Positions 32,940-43,119 of a DNA stretch of 64,000 bases are shown here, one piece after another. The DNA is from Candidula unifasciata (lineage: Eukaryota > Mollusca > Gastropoda > Stylommatophora > Geomitridae), in NCBI GenBank assembly GCA_905116865.2, contig CAJHNH020008390.1, positions 169,501 through 233,500 of the forward strand. Direction: 5' to 3'. The notes beneath the pieces were generated by a model, which made no database searches, was not told the DNA's origin, and worked only from the letters and a program-made list of their open reading frames with translations. Position 1 is the first letter of the stretch, and each line of letters begins with the position of its first letter. The position numbers and the translations under genes were made by a program.

Positions 32940-33145
32940 GGAGTAGCGGGTCTATTCTTTTTCCCCCTCCCCCAAAAAACTGCAGCCCAGCAGTCCACAA
33001 GGGAAGCACCTCAAAATTGGGGCCTCAGAACCCACACATGGAAGCACCTCAAAACTTGGGCCTCAGAACCCACCCAAAAACTGGGGCCTCAGAACCCACA
33101 CAGGAAATCACATCAAGACTGGGGTCTCAGAACCCATGCAGGAAA
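32940..33145 (+). repeat. Dispersed-repeat tail with about 35-bp amplification
   Basis: CGGGTCTATTCTTTTTCCCC leads into four copies of GGGGCCTCAGAACCCACACA-type sequence (33019, 33057, 33082 and 33119 approximately), separated by GGAAGCACC/GGAAATCAC spacers. A single-copy form of the same text is at 38770-38850. Confidence 0.75.
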
Positions 33146-33183
33146 TCAATATGTTTCTGCCCGACAGTCTCTGCTTCTCAGGC

Positions 33184-34586
33184 TCAACCTTCTAGATGTG
33201 TTTTTCTGTGCTTCTTCAATGTCACTCGCCGAGTGAATTCAATACCACAAAAGTCACACCGATGCAGTTTTTCCCCCGTGTGAATTTTTTTGTGCCGCTG
33301 CAGGCCACTATTGTCCGTGAATGATAAGCCGCACATGTCACATATACACGGCCTCTCCCCCGTATGGATTCTCCGGTGTCTTTTCAAGTCACCACTTTCC
33401 TTAAATCCGACCCCACATATATCACACCTGTATGGCTTTTCCCCCGTGTGGATACGGTAATGTTTCTGGACGCCACTTTTATCGGTGAATCCCACTCCAC
33501 ACATTTCACATTTGTACGGCCTCTCCCCTGTGTGAATCCTGTTGTGCCGCTTGAGGTGACCACTCTGTGTGAAAGCCACCCCACAAACCTCACATCTGTA
33601 TGGCTTCTCACCTGTGTGTGTGATTCTATGTTTCTTCAGTGTAATACTTTGTGTGAAACTCACACCACACACATCACACTTGTACGGTTTCTCTCCCGTA
33701 TGAATTCTTATATGAGTCTTTAAGTACCAGCTTTCAGTAAACCCAACACCACATACTTCACATTTATACGGTTTCTCGCCTGTATGGATTCTCTTATGCT
33801 TTTTCAGATACCTAAATGCGGTGAACCGAACTCCACACGTATCACACTCAAACGGCTTCTCTCCGATATGAGATAACCTGTGTTTCTTCAGAGCGTTCGC
33901 CTGAGTGAACTCAACGTCACAGACGTTACATCTGAACGGATTATCCTCTGTATGGTTTTTCCGGTGGGATTTCAGATACCGACTCTCTGTGAAACCTGCT
34001 CCGCAGACATCACAAATATACCACTTGTCGCCGTTATGAACTCGCTGATGGTTCTTCAAACTGCTGGTCTTAACAAAAGCAATCCCGCACACATCACACT
34101 GATATGACTTCTCGCCAGTGTGGACAATTTTATGTTTCAACAATTCTGAATGTTCGGAAAACTCCTGTGAACAAATCTCACACTTATCTGGTAAAACGAC
34201 ACCGTTACATTCTTGTAGGGTGCCTGAATGGGAGCTCATCTCACTTTCTGTTTTGTGACGACTTTTATTATCACTGCATTTATATTTGTTTTTGCTAGCT
34301 TTGTCGTTATGTGGAGTTTTATTGCAGTTAATGACAGCTGCTTCGATTTCATCCAGCATACGACATTCTATAACATTTACCGACTCCTGGACACTTTCAT
34401 CCGGTTTCAGGATGCCACTGTCTTTGAAGGTGGCTCGCACTGTGGTGAACAATAACATCTCCTTTTTACTGATGTTTGTTTTCACACGTCTCCTCTTTGG
34501 TTTGGGTGTCTCAGAGACAACAGGGTTGACAAGTGGCTGCCAGTCAAGTGATGGGTTGACACAGGGTTGAGAACATGCACTCAAAC
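33184..34586 (-). CDS. Terminal exon of a 12-finger C2H2 zinc-finger protein
   Basis: On the minus strand the acceptor TTCTCTTTTCATTTCAG ends at 34587 and the exon runs to TGA at 33184-33186. It enters with two bases of a split Gly codon. It encodes about 467 residues. About 135 of them form a Ser/Lys-rich linker with a basic nuclear-localisation-like KPKRRRVK, followed by 12 tandem C2H2 fingers joined mostly by TGEKPY-type linkers. All 12 retain both Cys and both His. The predicted DNA-reading helices differ from finger to finger (for example [35 protein letters not shown]), so a nuclear sequence-specific DNA-binding role is likely. The finger frameworks ([16 protein letters not shown]) are alike, suggesting expansion by finger duplication. 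The exact gene cannot be named. Confidence 0.9.
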
Positions 34587-34699
34587 CTGAAATGAAAAGA
34601 GAAAGCAAGTGAGTCAGCTTCTCAGTAACTTTAATTCTGGTGAAAACACACAGAAAGATCTAAGCAACACTTCTACTTTTGTCTTCTTTTTCTGGTTCA

Positions 34700-34880
34700 C
34701 CGGCTGTGAACTTCAGAGGAAGGTCTTCGTTGTTTGAACACTTCTGGACTTCAACCTTGTTCCAGCACTTAAGTTTTGCATCTATTTTACAGATCTACTT
34801 AGTGTGTGCAGACTGTTGGTTCCTCGCCTCTGGGGCAGATGCACTATGACTTCCAAGGACACAATCCTATCTATGTTGGC
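34700..34880 (+). repeat. Dispersed repeat, family D, copy 6
   Basis: CACCGGCTGTGAACTTCAG, ACTTCTGGACTTCAACCTTG, TTCCAGCACTTAAGTTTTGC, CAGACTGTTGGTTCCTCGCC and CAGATGCACTATGACTTCC follow the family order. Confidence 0.8.
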
Positions 34881-34957
34881 CAGGCTCCTAGTTGGACATC
34901 TGTTTCTAGGATGACTGCGGAGAGGTGTAGGTGCTGACCGGTGTTAGGCCAGGTTCT

Positions 34958-37900
34958 GGGTGAGTAGAGGAGGTGAGTAAGTAGAGGAGGTGAGTGAGTA
35001 GAGGAGGTGAGTGAGTAGAGAAGGTGAGTGAGTAGAGGAGGTGAGTGAGTAGAGGAGGTGAGTAGAGGAGGTGAGTGAGTAGAGGAGGTGAGTGAGTAGA
35101 GGAGGTGGGTAGAGGAGGTGAGTAGAGGAGGTGAGTAGAGGAGGTGAGTAGAGGAGGTGAGTGAGTAGAGGAGGTGAGTGAGTAGAGGAGGTGAGTGAGT
35201 AGAGGAGGTGAGTAGAGGAGGTGAGTAGAGGAGGTGAGTAGAGGAGGTGAGTAGAGGAGGTGAGTAGAGGAGGTGAGTAGAGGAGGTGAGTAGAGGAGGT
35301 GAGTAGAGGAGGTGAGTGAGTAGAGGAGGTGAGTGAGTAGAGGAGGTGAGTGAGTAGAGGAGGAGGTGAGTGAGTAGAGGAAGTGAGTAGAGGAGGTGAG
35401 TAGAGGAGGTGAGTAGAGGAGGTGAGTGAGTAGAGGAGGTGAGTAGAGGAGGTGAGTAGAGGAGGTGAGTGAGTAGAGGAGGTGAGTAGAGGAGGTGAGT
35501 GAGTAGAGGAGGTGAGTAGAGGAGGTGAGTGAGTAGAGGAGGTGAGTGAGTAGAGGAGGTGAGTGAGTAGAGGAGGTGAGTGAGTAGAGGAGGTGAGTAG
35601 AGGAGGTGAGTGAGTAGAGGAGGTGAGTAGAGGAGGTGAGTAGAGGAGGTGAGTAGAGGAGGTGAGTAGAGGAGGTGAGTGAGTAGAGGAGGTGAGTGAG
35701 TAGAGGAGGTGAGTGAGTAGAGGAGGTGAGTAGAGGAGGTGAGTAGAGGAGGTGAGTAGAGGAGTGGTGTGAGTAGAGGAGGTGAGTAGAGGAGGTGAGT
35801 AGAGGAGGTGAGTAGAGGAGGTGAGTAGAGGAGGTGAGTGAGTAGAGGAGGTGAGTGAGTAGAGGAGGTGAGTGAGTAGAGGAGGTGAGTGAGTAGAGGA
35901 AGTGAGTAGAGGAGGTGAGTAGAGGAGGTGAGTAGAGGAGGTGAGTGAGTAGAGGAGGTGAGTAGAGGAGGTGAGTAGAGGAGGTGAGTGAGTAGAGGAG
36001 GTGAGTAGAGGAGGTGAGTGAGTAGAGGAGGTGAGTAGAGGAGGTGAGTGAGTAGAGGAGGTGAGTGAGTAGAGGAGGTGAGTGAGTAGAGGAGGTGAGT
36101 GAGTAGAGGAGGTGAGTAGAGGAGGTGAGTGAGTAGAGGAGGTGAGTAGAGGAGGTGAGTAGAGGAGGTGAGTAGAGGAGGTGAGTGAGTAGAGGAGGTG
36201 AGTGAGTAGAGGAGGTGAGTGAGTAGAGGAGGTGAGTGAGTAGAGGAGGTGAGTAGAGGAGGTGAGTAGAGGAGGTGAGTGAGTAGAGGAGGTGAGTGAG
36301 TAGAGGAGGTGAGTGAGTAGAGGAGGTGAGTAGAGGAGGTGAGTAGAGGAGGTGAGTAGAGGAGGTGAGTGAGTAGAGGAGGTGAGTAGAGGAGGTGAGT
36401 GAGTAGAGGAGGTGAGGAGAGGAGGTGAGTGAGTAGAGGAGGTGAGTAGAGGAGGTGAGTGAGTAGAGGAGGTGAGTAGAGGAGGTGAGTGAGTAGAGGA
36501 GGTGAGTAGAGGAGGTGAGTAGAGGAGGTGAGTGAGTAGAGGAGGTGAGTGAGTAGAGGAGGTGAGTGAGTAGAGGAGGTGAGTGAGTAGAGGAGGTGAG
36601 TAGAGGAGGTGAGTGAGTAGAGGAGGTGAGTGAGTAGAGGAGGTGAGTGAGTAGAGGAGGTGAGTGAGTAGAGGAGGTGAGTAGAGGAGGTGAGTAGAGG
36701 AGGTGAGTAGAGGAGGTGAGTGAGTAGAGGAGGTGAGTGAGTAGAGGAGGTAAGTGAGTAGAGGAGGTGATTGAGTAGAGGAGGTGAGTAGAGGAGGTGA
36801 GTGAGTAGAGGAGGTGAGTGAGTAGAGGAGGTGAGTGAGTAGAGGAGGTAAGTGAGTAGAGGAGGTGAGTAGAGGAGGTGAGTAGAGGAGGTGAGTGAGT
36901 AGAGGAGGTGAGTAGAGGAGGTGAGTAGAGGAGGTGAGTGAGTAGAGGAGGTGAGTGAGTAGAGGAGGTGAGTGAGTAGAGGAGGTGAGTGAGTAGAGGA
37001 GGTGAGTGAGTAGAGGAGGTGAGTAGAGGAGGTGAGTAGAGGAGGTGAGTAGAGGAGGTGAGTGAGTAGAGGAGGTGAGTGAGTAGAAGAGGTGAGTAGA
37101 GGAGGTGAGTAGAGGAGGTGAGTGAGTAGAGGAGGTGAGTGAGTAGAGGAGGTGAGTAGAGGAGGTGAGTGAGTAGAGGAGGTGAGTGAGTAGAGGAGGT
37201 GAGTGAGTAGAGGAGGTGAGTGAGTAGAGGAGGTGAGTAGAGGAGGTGAGTAGAGGAGGTGAGTGAGTAGAGGAGGTGAGTGAGTAGAGGAGGTGAGTGA
37301 GTAGAGGAGGTGAGTAGAGGAGGTGAGGTGAGTAGAGGAGGTGAGTGAGTAGAGGAGGTGAGTAGAGGAGGTGAGTGAGTAGAGGAGGTGAGTAAGTAGA
37401 GGAGGTGAGTAGAGGAGGTGAGTGAGTAGAGGAGGTGAGTAGAGGAGGTGAGTGAGTAGAGGAGGTGAGTAGAGGAGGTGAGTGAGTAGAGGAGGTGAGT
37501 GAGTAGAGGAGGTGAGTAGAGGAGGTGAGTGAGTAGAGGAGGTGAGTGAGTAGAGGAGGTGAGTAGAGGAGGTGAGTAGAGGAGGTGAGTGAGTAGAGGA
37601 GGTGAGTGAGTAGAGGAGGTGAGTAGAGGAGGTGAGTAGAGGAGGTGAGTAGAGGAGGTGAGTGAGTAGAGTAGGTGAGTAGAGGAGGTGAGTGAGTAGA
37701 GGAGGTGAGTAGAGGAGGTGAGTAGAGGAGGTGAGTAGAGGAGGTGAGTGAGTAGAGGAGGTGAGTAGAGGAGGTGAGTAGAGAAGGTGAGTGAGTAGAG
37801 GAGGTGAGTAGAAAAGGTGAGTAGAGGAGGTGAGTAGAGGAGGTGAGTAGAGGAGGTGAGTAGAGGAGGTGAGTAGAGGAGGTGAGTGAGTAGAGGAGGT

Positions 37901-38054
37901 GAGTGAGTAGAGGAGGTGAGTGAGTAGAGGAGGTGAGTGAGTAGAGGAGGTGAGTAGAGGAGGTGAGTAGAGGAGGTGAGTAGAGGAGGTGAGTAGAGGA
38001 GGTGAGTGAGTAGAGGAGGTGAGTAGAGGAGGTGAGTAGAGGAGGTGAGTAGAG
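34958..38054 (+). repeat. Giant 13/17-bp composite minisatellite, about 200 units
   Basis: Two unit types, GAGGTGAGTAGAG (13) and GAGGTGAGTGAGTAGAG (17), are mixed in irregular order over 3.1 kb. The reverse strand has no stop codon in any frame, giving frames of 1066 and 1043 codons (THLLYSPPLLTSS) that are not genes. The array is bracketed by AGGTTCTGG at 34951-34959 and 38053-38061. It lies antisense within the zinc-finger gene intron. Confidence 0.97.
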
Positions 38055-38074
38055 GTTCTGGAAGATATTCAACA

Positions 38075-38150
38075 CTGGTCATTGACGAAGGAGACAGAGC
38101 ATGCATGCGAATGTCCCCAGTGCAGTGATATCAATTCTTGTGCAATAATG
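38075..38150 (+). mobile_element. 3-prime end of LINE family A, short
   Basis: GGAGACAGAGCATGCATGCG and AATGTCCCCAGTGCAGTGAT then ATCAATTCT match the end at 31750-31805. It starts within 15 bp of the array edge. Confidence 0.65.
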
Positions 38151-39440
38151 ATCATAGCAGCAGCAGTAAAGCTTGCAATAAAGCTCATTTACACTTGTAA
38201 TAATTCTCCTTGCAGTAACTCTGGCTTGCTTGGGACAGATACAACTTCCACAATGAAAAATGCAAACGGTGCTCAGATTCTAATATCAATTCCGTCAGTT
38301 TATAGTTACCCATTCTCTCACTCCTCAATCACAGTTACTCAATTATCAACATCACTGCTCATTTCCACAATACATTTGCAATGATCATTCACACAACATT
38401 TTACATTTCAGTCAAACATTATGACCGTCTTCTTCAAACTCTGATAACCAACTGACCACGAGCCAATCCTGAGCAATGTCTCCTTACCTCACCAGCCCCA
38501 AGTATCTCGTCCAGTCATTTACTGCAGGGATTTTCTGCTCCACTTGCAGTGACCATGCAGATCATCACACCTTGATTCATTCATTCATTTATTTATTCAT
38601 TCAATCACTCATTGACAGTCTTGTTACATTTACCTGCAGTGTAAGGTAGGTGAGACTTGAGCCTGGGGATTCAGGAATACCTGTTTGTGCCTTTGGGCCT
38701 AACACATGTGACTACAGCAACCCTCCAATAAGTCACCTTTTACAACAAGCTGGTTAAGGGGCAGTGGGTTTATTATTGCCCCCCCCCCCCCCACCCAAAC
38801 CCCAAAAACGGAGCCTTGGTACCTACATGCGGATCCCCAGGTCCCCAAAATGAGAGCCCAATGTTCTTACGGCTCAGCCAGACAAAAGATCTCATCATTA
38901 TAAATACCTTTCACATTCTCATCCTATGGTTTTCCAACTTTCACCATGAGAAATGTTGTCACTTCGAGGTGTGACACAACACCACAAATGCTAATAAATG
39001 GCCATATCCGCAGGTTCCTGTTCTTGAAAAGCTCTCTTAAACACCATTAGTCATATGTATGACTGAGAGGTGTTTAACAGGCCAGGGTATGAAAACAGTT
39101 TACTAACAATAGCATTCGGGGAAAAGGGGGGGGGGGGGGGGGGGGGTAGAGGTCCTTGTGACCTCAACGGCTTTTAGAAAACCTATCTGATGTCACATTT
39201 TCCCATAAGCCTCAGTGACAGAGGTCACAGCATCAGTCATCTTTTTTTAAAAATTTAAACTAGGCAGGAGATACCTTTCATTTAATGCTTGACTCTTCAG
39301 GTTTCATTCACACATCCTGTGGAGCAATGAGGTATCTACTTGACTTTCCAACTATGAACCAAACGATCAGGATCTGGAGGGCTCGGGCATACCTTAAAAT
39401 ATGTGCTAATAAGAAACACCCACTGCATCAAGTGAAAAGG
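38151..39440. other. Mostly unassigned intronic sequence
   Basis: ATTCATTT repeats lie at 38575-38615. The tail part of the dispersed repeat is at 38700-38860 (CACCTTTTACAACAAGCTGG, GTGGGTTTATTATTGCCC, a 14-nt C run, GGAGCCTTGGTACCTACATG). A 20-nt G run is at 39126-39147. Nothing coding is seen. Confidence 0.5.
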
Positions 39441-39589
39441 GCGACAGACTGAAGAGGGGAAAATCATGGCTAGGTTGAGCAGAAGATGTTATTAGGCAAA
39501 TATGCAGCCTAACCGACATCATACCTGGTGCAGAATGGATACCTGTTCCTCAGACGTTTATTTGTACATTTTCCTGTATTGTCACACTC

Positions 39590-40300
39590 AACAGGCGATG
39601 TAGAGAAGAGAGTCAGTGAAAATTCAGACGAAACAGATGCACTAATCTACACAGACGGATCCGTTATACGCCAAAAAAGAAGCGCATAGGCATTCACAGC
39701 ATGCTGAGCGGGCAGAACAGTCAAAGAAGCCAACGGCGCCTTCTCCATGACAACCAGCAGCATGACGATGGAGGTGATGGCAGTGATGCAAGCGCTCGCC
39801 TGGCTCAAAACACAAAACTACACCCGCGTATGTATACTCAGTGATTCAATGAGTATGATCCGGAGGGTTCAGGCAGGACAATGGCTTGAATCATTACAGA
39901 AGTCCACTGTGCGTGGAGTCACCTTTATTTTTGTTCCGGGAGACACAGGTGTCGATGGAAATAAAAGATCTGATAGGTCGGCAGGTTTTGCTATCAATAC
40001 CGATGGTCAGCCTATGGATCATGCTGATATTATTAATGCCCTCAGAGAAATGGGAAGGATTTAGTGCTTTGGGGGCAGTGAATCCACATCACTCGCCAGA
40101 ATGGCAGACCTGGGAATTAAGATCGGCATAGCAAAAAACGAGACGCACACCAGAAGACTTGTTAATCAACATAGAACTGGTACTATTAGCCATCGGACGT
40201 TGGGGTTCATACTGAGGGGAGGATCTGAGCACCTATGGACATGTCCAGAGCGCAATGATGATAACCCAACTAACTAACTAACTAACTGACTAACTAACTA
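39590..40300 (+). mobile_element. LINE family A: degenerate RNase H domain and 3-prime end
   Basis: The frame around 39640-40060 gives YTDGSVIRQKRSA, then in-frame stops, then ANGAFSMTTSSMTMEVMAVM, ILSDSMSMIRRVQAGQW and FVPGDTGVDGNKRSDRSAG. These are the DGS, E, D and (diverged) PxHxGxxGNxxAD blocks of a LINE RNase H, which removes RNA from RNA-DNA hybrids during reverse transcription. Stops at about 39690 and 39708, and D instead of H in the last block, show it is dead. The 3-prime part (TTGTTAATCAACATAGAACT and TGTCCAGAGCGCAATGATGA) ends in a CTAA repeat at 40268-40300. Confidence 0.8.
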
Positions 40301-40605
40301 ATCTTCAGGTTTTTGAGTACTCCTTTACATATTTAAAAAATTTACAACTGTAGATATATTTTTTTACAATTTATTACAGACCTATGTAATATGGTTTGGG
40401 TTTTTTGTGTGTTTTTTTTAAAGAACTGTTTTCGGAAATTCTTAAGAGTTCATGGCCCTTTTCTTTTCTAGCAATCACGGGTGAAAGGGCCACAACTGAG
40501 ATAACATTAGAATTTTAAATGGTTAGCTTTGTCCTAAAACTACATAGTTCAGAGTTCTGTATAATACATTTGATATGATGAATTTTAAATACAAGATCAA
40601 CATAC

Positions 40606-40744
40606 CATTGACATCGAGTCTTGTTTGATCACTTCTGAGAACAGGATGACCATCATGCCCCTGTTCTGGTATCTTACCATCCGAACGATGACCTTTCCCA
40701 ACTTCAGACGTTAAATCCTCGACAGCAGTGTTGACATAGCATAC
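40606..40744 (-). CDS. Internal exon of the zinc-finger gene
   Basis: A 139-nt exon between GCCTTTTAG (acceptor, 40745-40746) and AATG|GTATGT. It is open only in the frame that starts in phase 0 and ends after one base, exactly the phase required by the zinc-finger exon (G|GT). The peptide runs VCYVNTAVEDLTSEVGKGHR and later RSDQTRLDVN. It is hydrophilic, with no recognised domain. Support is the splice sites and the unique phase agreement with both neighbours. Confidence 0.65.
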
Positions 40745-41042
40745 CTAAAAGGCACATACATCAAGATATAACCAGGAATGATATAACACTTTTCAAAGAC
40801 ACGTCTGCATATTTCTGTCTTTCCAGAGGACAAATGTTATATTTTGCTAAAGACAGCCAAACGAACCGCACAGCTGATGGTGATGGCAAAAACCCACTCA
40901 TGTTAAGAAAGGTCTTCCACAATTAGAGCTTGCGGTTCACTTGAAAATGCATATTTGCTAACATCAGCAGTAGGGGCATTTCGAGAAGACACACATGTAT
41001 CGATGTAAGCAGCACTAAAATGTCTGAAAGGCATACACTTAC

Positions 41043-41229
41043 AATATACAGTACTGGGTTACAAGCCAAGTTATCTTCATGGCGCTCTAGACATGCTGGT
41101 AGAGGCTCAGTTTCCCCCTTCAACACATACATCAATACGCTGTGATAAATATTGCCAGCCCTATGCTGGTCGAAAAGACTTTTCATACATCCGGTGTGCT
41201 TCTCATACTTGGCTGTGCCAAACTTTGCA
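41043..41229 (-). CDS. Probable internal exon of the zinc-finger gene, 5-prime edge in a repeat
   Basis: The donor TATATT|GTAAGT at 41042 closes a frame in phase 0, matching the next exon. The peptide includes AKYEKHTGCMKSLFDQHRAG and LKGETEPLPACLERHEDNLA. No family is recognised. The acceptor must lie in the adjacent 68-bp repeat. Candidates are CTGCTAAAAG (exon from 41229) and TTTGGCACAG (exon from 41212). Further upstream the frame meets stops in the second repeat copy. Confidence 0.5.
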
Positions 41230-41591
41230 CTTTTAGCAGTGATGTGAATGTCATACATCCGGTGTGCTTCTCATACTTGGCTGTGCCAAACTTTGCACTT
41301 TTAGCAGTGATGTGAATGTCATACATCCGGTGTGCTTCTCATACTTGGCTGTGCCAAACTTTGCACTTTTAGCAGTGATGTGAATGTCATACATCCGGTG
41401 TGCTTCTCATACTTGGCTGTTCCAAACTTTGCACTTTTAGCAGTCATGTGAATGTCATACATCCGGTGTGCTTCTCATACTTGGCTGTGCCAAACTTTGC
41501 ACTTTTAGCAGTGATGTGAATGTCATACATCCGGTGTGCTTCTCATACTTGGCTGTGCCAAACTTTGCACTTTTAGCAGTGATGTGGGTGC
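41184..41591 (+). repeat. 68-bp tandem repeat, six copies, overlapping an exon edge
   Basis: Copies start at 41184, 41252, 41320, 41388, 41456 and 41524 (CATACATCCGGTGTGCTTCT...). They are nearly identical; one copy has TGTTCCAAAC and CAGTCATG. The left-most copy is part of the exon at 41043-41229. Confidence 0.95.
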
Positions 41592-41648
41592 ATTGCTTGC
41601 TCCCAAAAATCCTCTGTGTCCAGTCTCTCTACTGGCATTGGGAAGAGC

Positions 41649-42420
41649 CAGCTAATCTATCAGCTCTTTCCTTGCCAACAACACCCACAGCTAATCTATC
41701 AGCTCTTTTATTGCCAACAACACCCCAGCTAATCTATCAGCTCTTTCATTGCCAACAACACCCACAGCTAATCTATCAGCTCTTTCATTGCCAACAACAC
41801 CCACAGCTAATCTATCAGCTCTTTCATTGCCAACAACACCCACAGCTAATCTATCAGCTCTTTCATTGCCAACAACACCCACAGCTAATCTATCAGCTCT
41901 TTCATTGCCAACAACACCCCAGCTAATCTATCAGCTCTTTCATTGCCAACAACACCCACAGCTAATCTATCAGCTCTTTCATTGCCAACAACACCCACAG
42001 CTAATCTATCAGCTCTTTCATTGCCAACAACACCCACAGCTAATCTATCAGCTCTTTCATTGCCAACAACACCCACAGCTAATCTATCAGCTCTTTCATT
42101 GCCAACAACACCCCAGCTAATCTATCAGCTCTTTCATTGCCAACAACACCCACAGCTAATCTATCAGCTCTTTCATTGCCAACAACACCCACAGCTAATC
42201 TATCAGCTCTTTCATTGCCAACAACACCCCAGCTAATCTATCAGCTCTTTCATTGCCAACAACACCCACAGCTAATCTATCAGCTCTTTCATTGCCAACA
42301 ACACCCACAGCTAATCTATCAGCTCTTTCATTGCCAACAACACCCACAGCTAATCTATCAGCTCTTTCATTGCCAACAACACCCACAGCTAATCTATCAG
42401 CTCTTTCATTGCCAACACTC
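41649..42420 (-). repeat. 39/38-bp minisatellite derived from a LINE RNase H motif, about 20 copies
   Basis: On the minus strand each 39-bp unit reads GVVGNERADRLAV. Units of 38 bp (CACCCCAG instead of CACCCACAG) occur near 41724, 41918, 42112 and 42228, breaking the frame. The 194-bp spacing of the first three marks a five-unit higher-order repeat. The minus-strand sequence runs straight from the RNase H fragment at 42400-42565 into the array. Confidence 0.95.
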
Positions 42421-42565
42421 TCACAAACCCTCGGACAAAGATGAAAGTAACTATAAGCCCACTGGACATTGGTGGAGACTCAATCCACTGCCTGCATAAA
42501 CATCCTGCCTCAATCCGCTGGATCATGCTCAAAGAATCACTTAAGTATACATGCTGCATACTACT
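42400..42565 (-). mobile_element. LINE family A RNase H fragment
   Basis: The minus strand reads VYLSDSLSMIQRIEAG, a short insertion, FIFVRGFVRVLAMKELID, then (in the next frame) the GNERADRLA repeats. It matches the second half of the RNase H domain at 39835-39990. Confidence 0.7.
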
Positions 42566-43119
42566 GTGATTCCAGCCCATGAAAGCTCATAAAAATACAT
42601 ATACAGTATTGTTGCTGTTGTTGTTGGCATATTTCCATCTTTCAAAGAAACAATGTTCCACTGTGCCACTGCAAGAAATTGGAATCACTGTCCATGAAGT
42701 GACCAATGAAGGTCATGAATCAAGTTCTTTCTCTCCACAGTTCAAAACATGGCAAGTACTGTAGACACTACATGTCCTGTATGTAACGATACTACATATT
42801 ATAAAGACAACATCTAAATATATAAGCAGTAGTGGAATTTCAAGAAGGCACATGTGTATGACCATAAACAGTAGTGATATGACATATCACAATGCATGTA
42901 TGTAAGAACATAAGCACTAATCACATATAACATACACAGACAGCAAACAAACAGCCTAGTGACACTATATATCACAAGGCATACACTGAAAGGGAAGAAG
43001 AACGTAGAGCACAAGGTTGACAAAAATAAGATGGAAAGTTAGCATCAGAAAAACTCTACAGCAGCAAGATGTGCCTATGGTCAAGGCCATCAGAGAAGCA
43101 AGAAGCAAAACTCTCTATT
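42566..43119. other. No feature seen
   Basis: A short near-duplicate occurs (AGTAGTGGAATTTC at 42827 and AGTAGTGATATGAC at 42869, each near a tract with ATGT). No coding support. Confidence 0.5.

Larger units (their letters stand above)
34587..40605 (-). other. Intron of the zinc-finger gene
   Basis: Bounded by AATG|GTATGT at 40605 and TTTCATTTCAG at 34587. It is about 6 kb and holds the 13/17-bp array, a dispersed repeat, LINE family A fragments and long single-copy stretches. Confidence 0.7.

Noticed and set aside
34906..38106. Minus-strand open frames of 1066 and 1043 codons
   Set aside because: They exist because the 13/17-bp units contain no stop in any reverse frame. Both frames are open at once, the peptide is THLLYSPPLL repeats, and no start or splice context is present.
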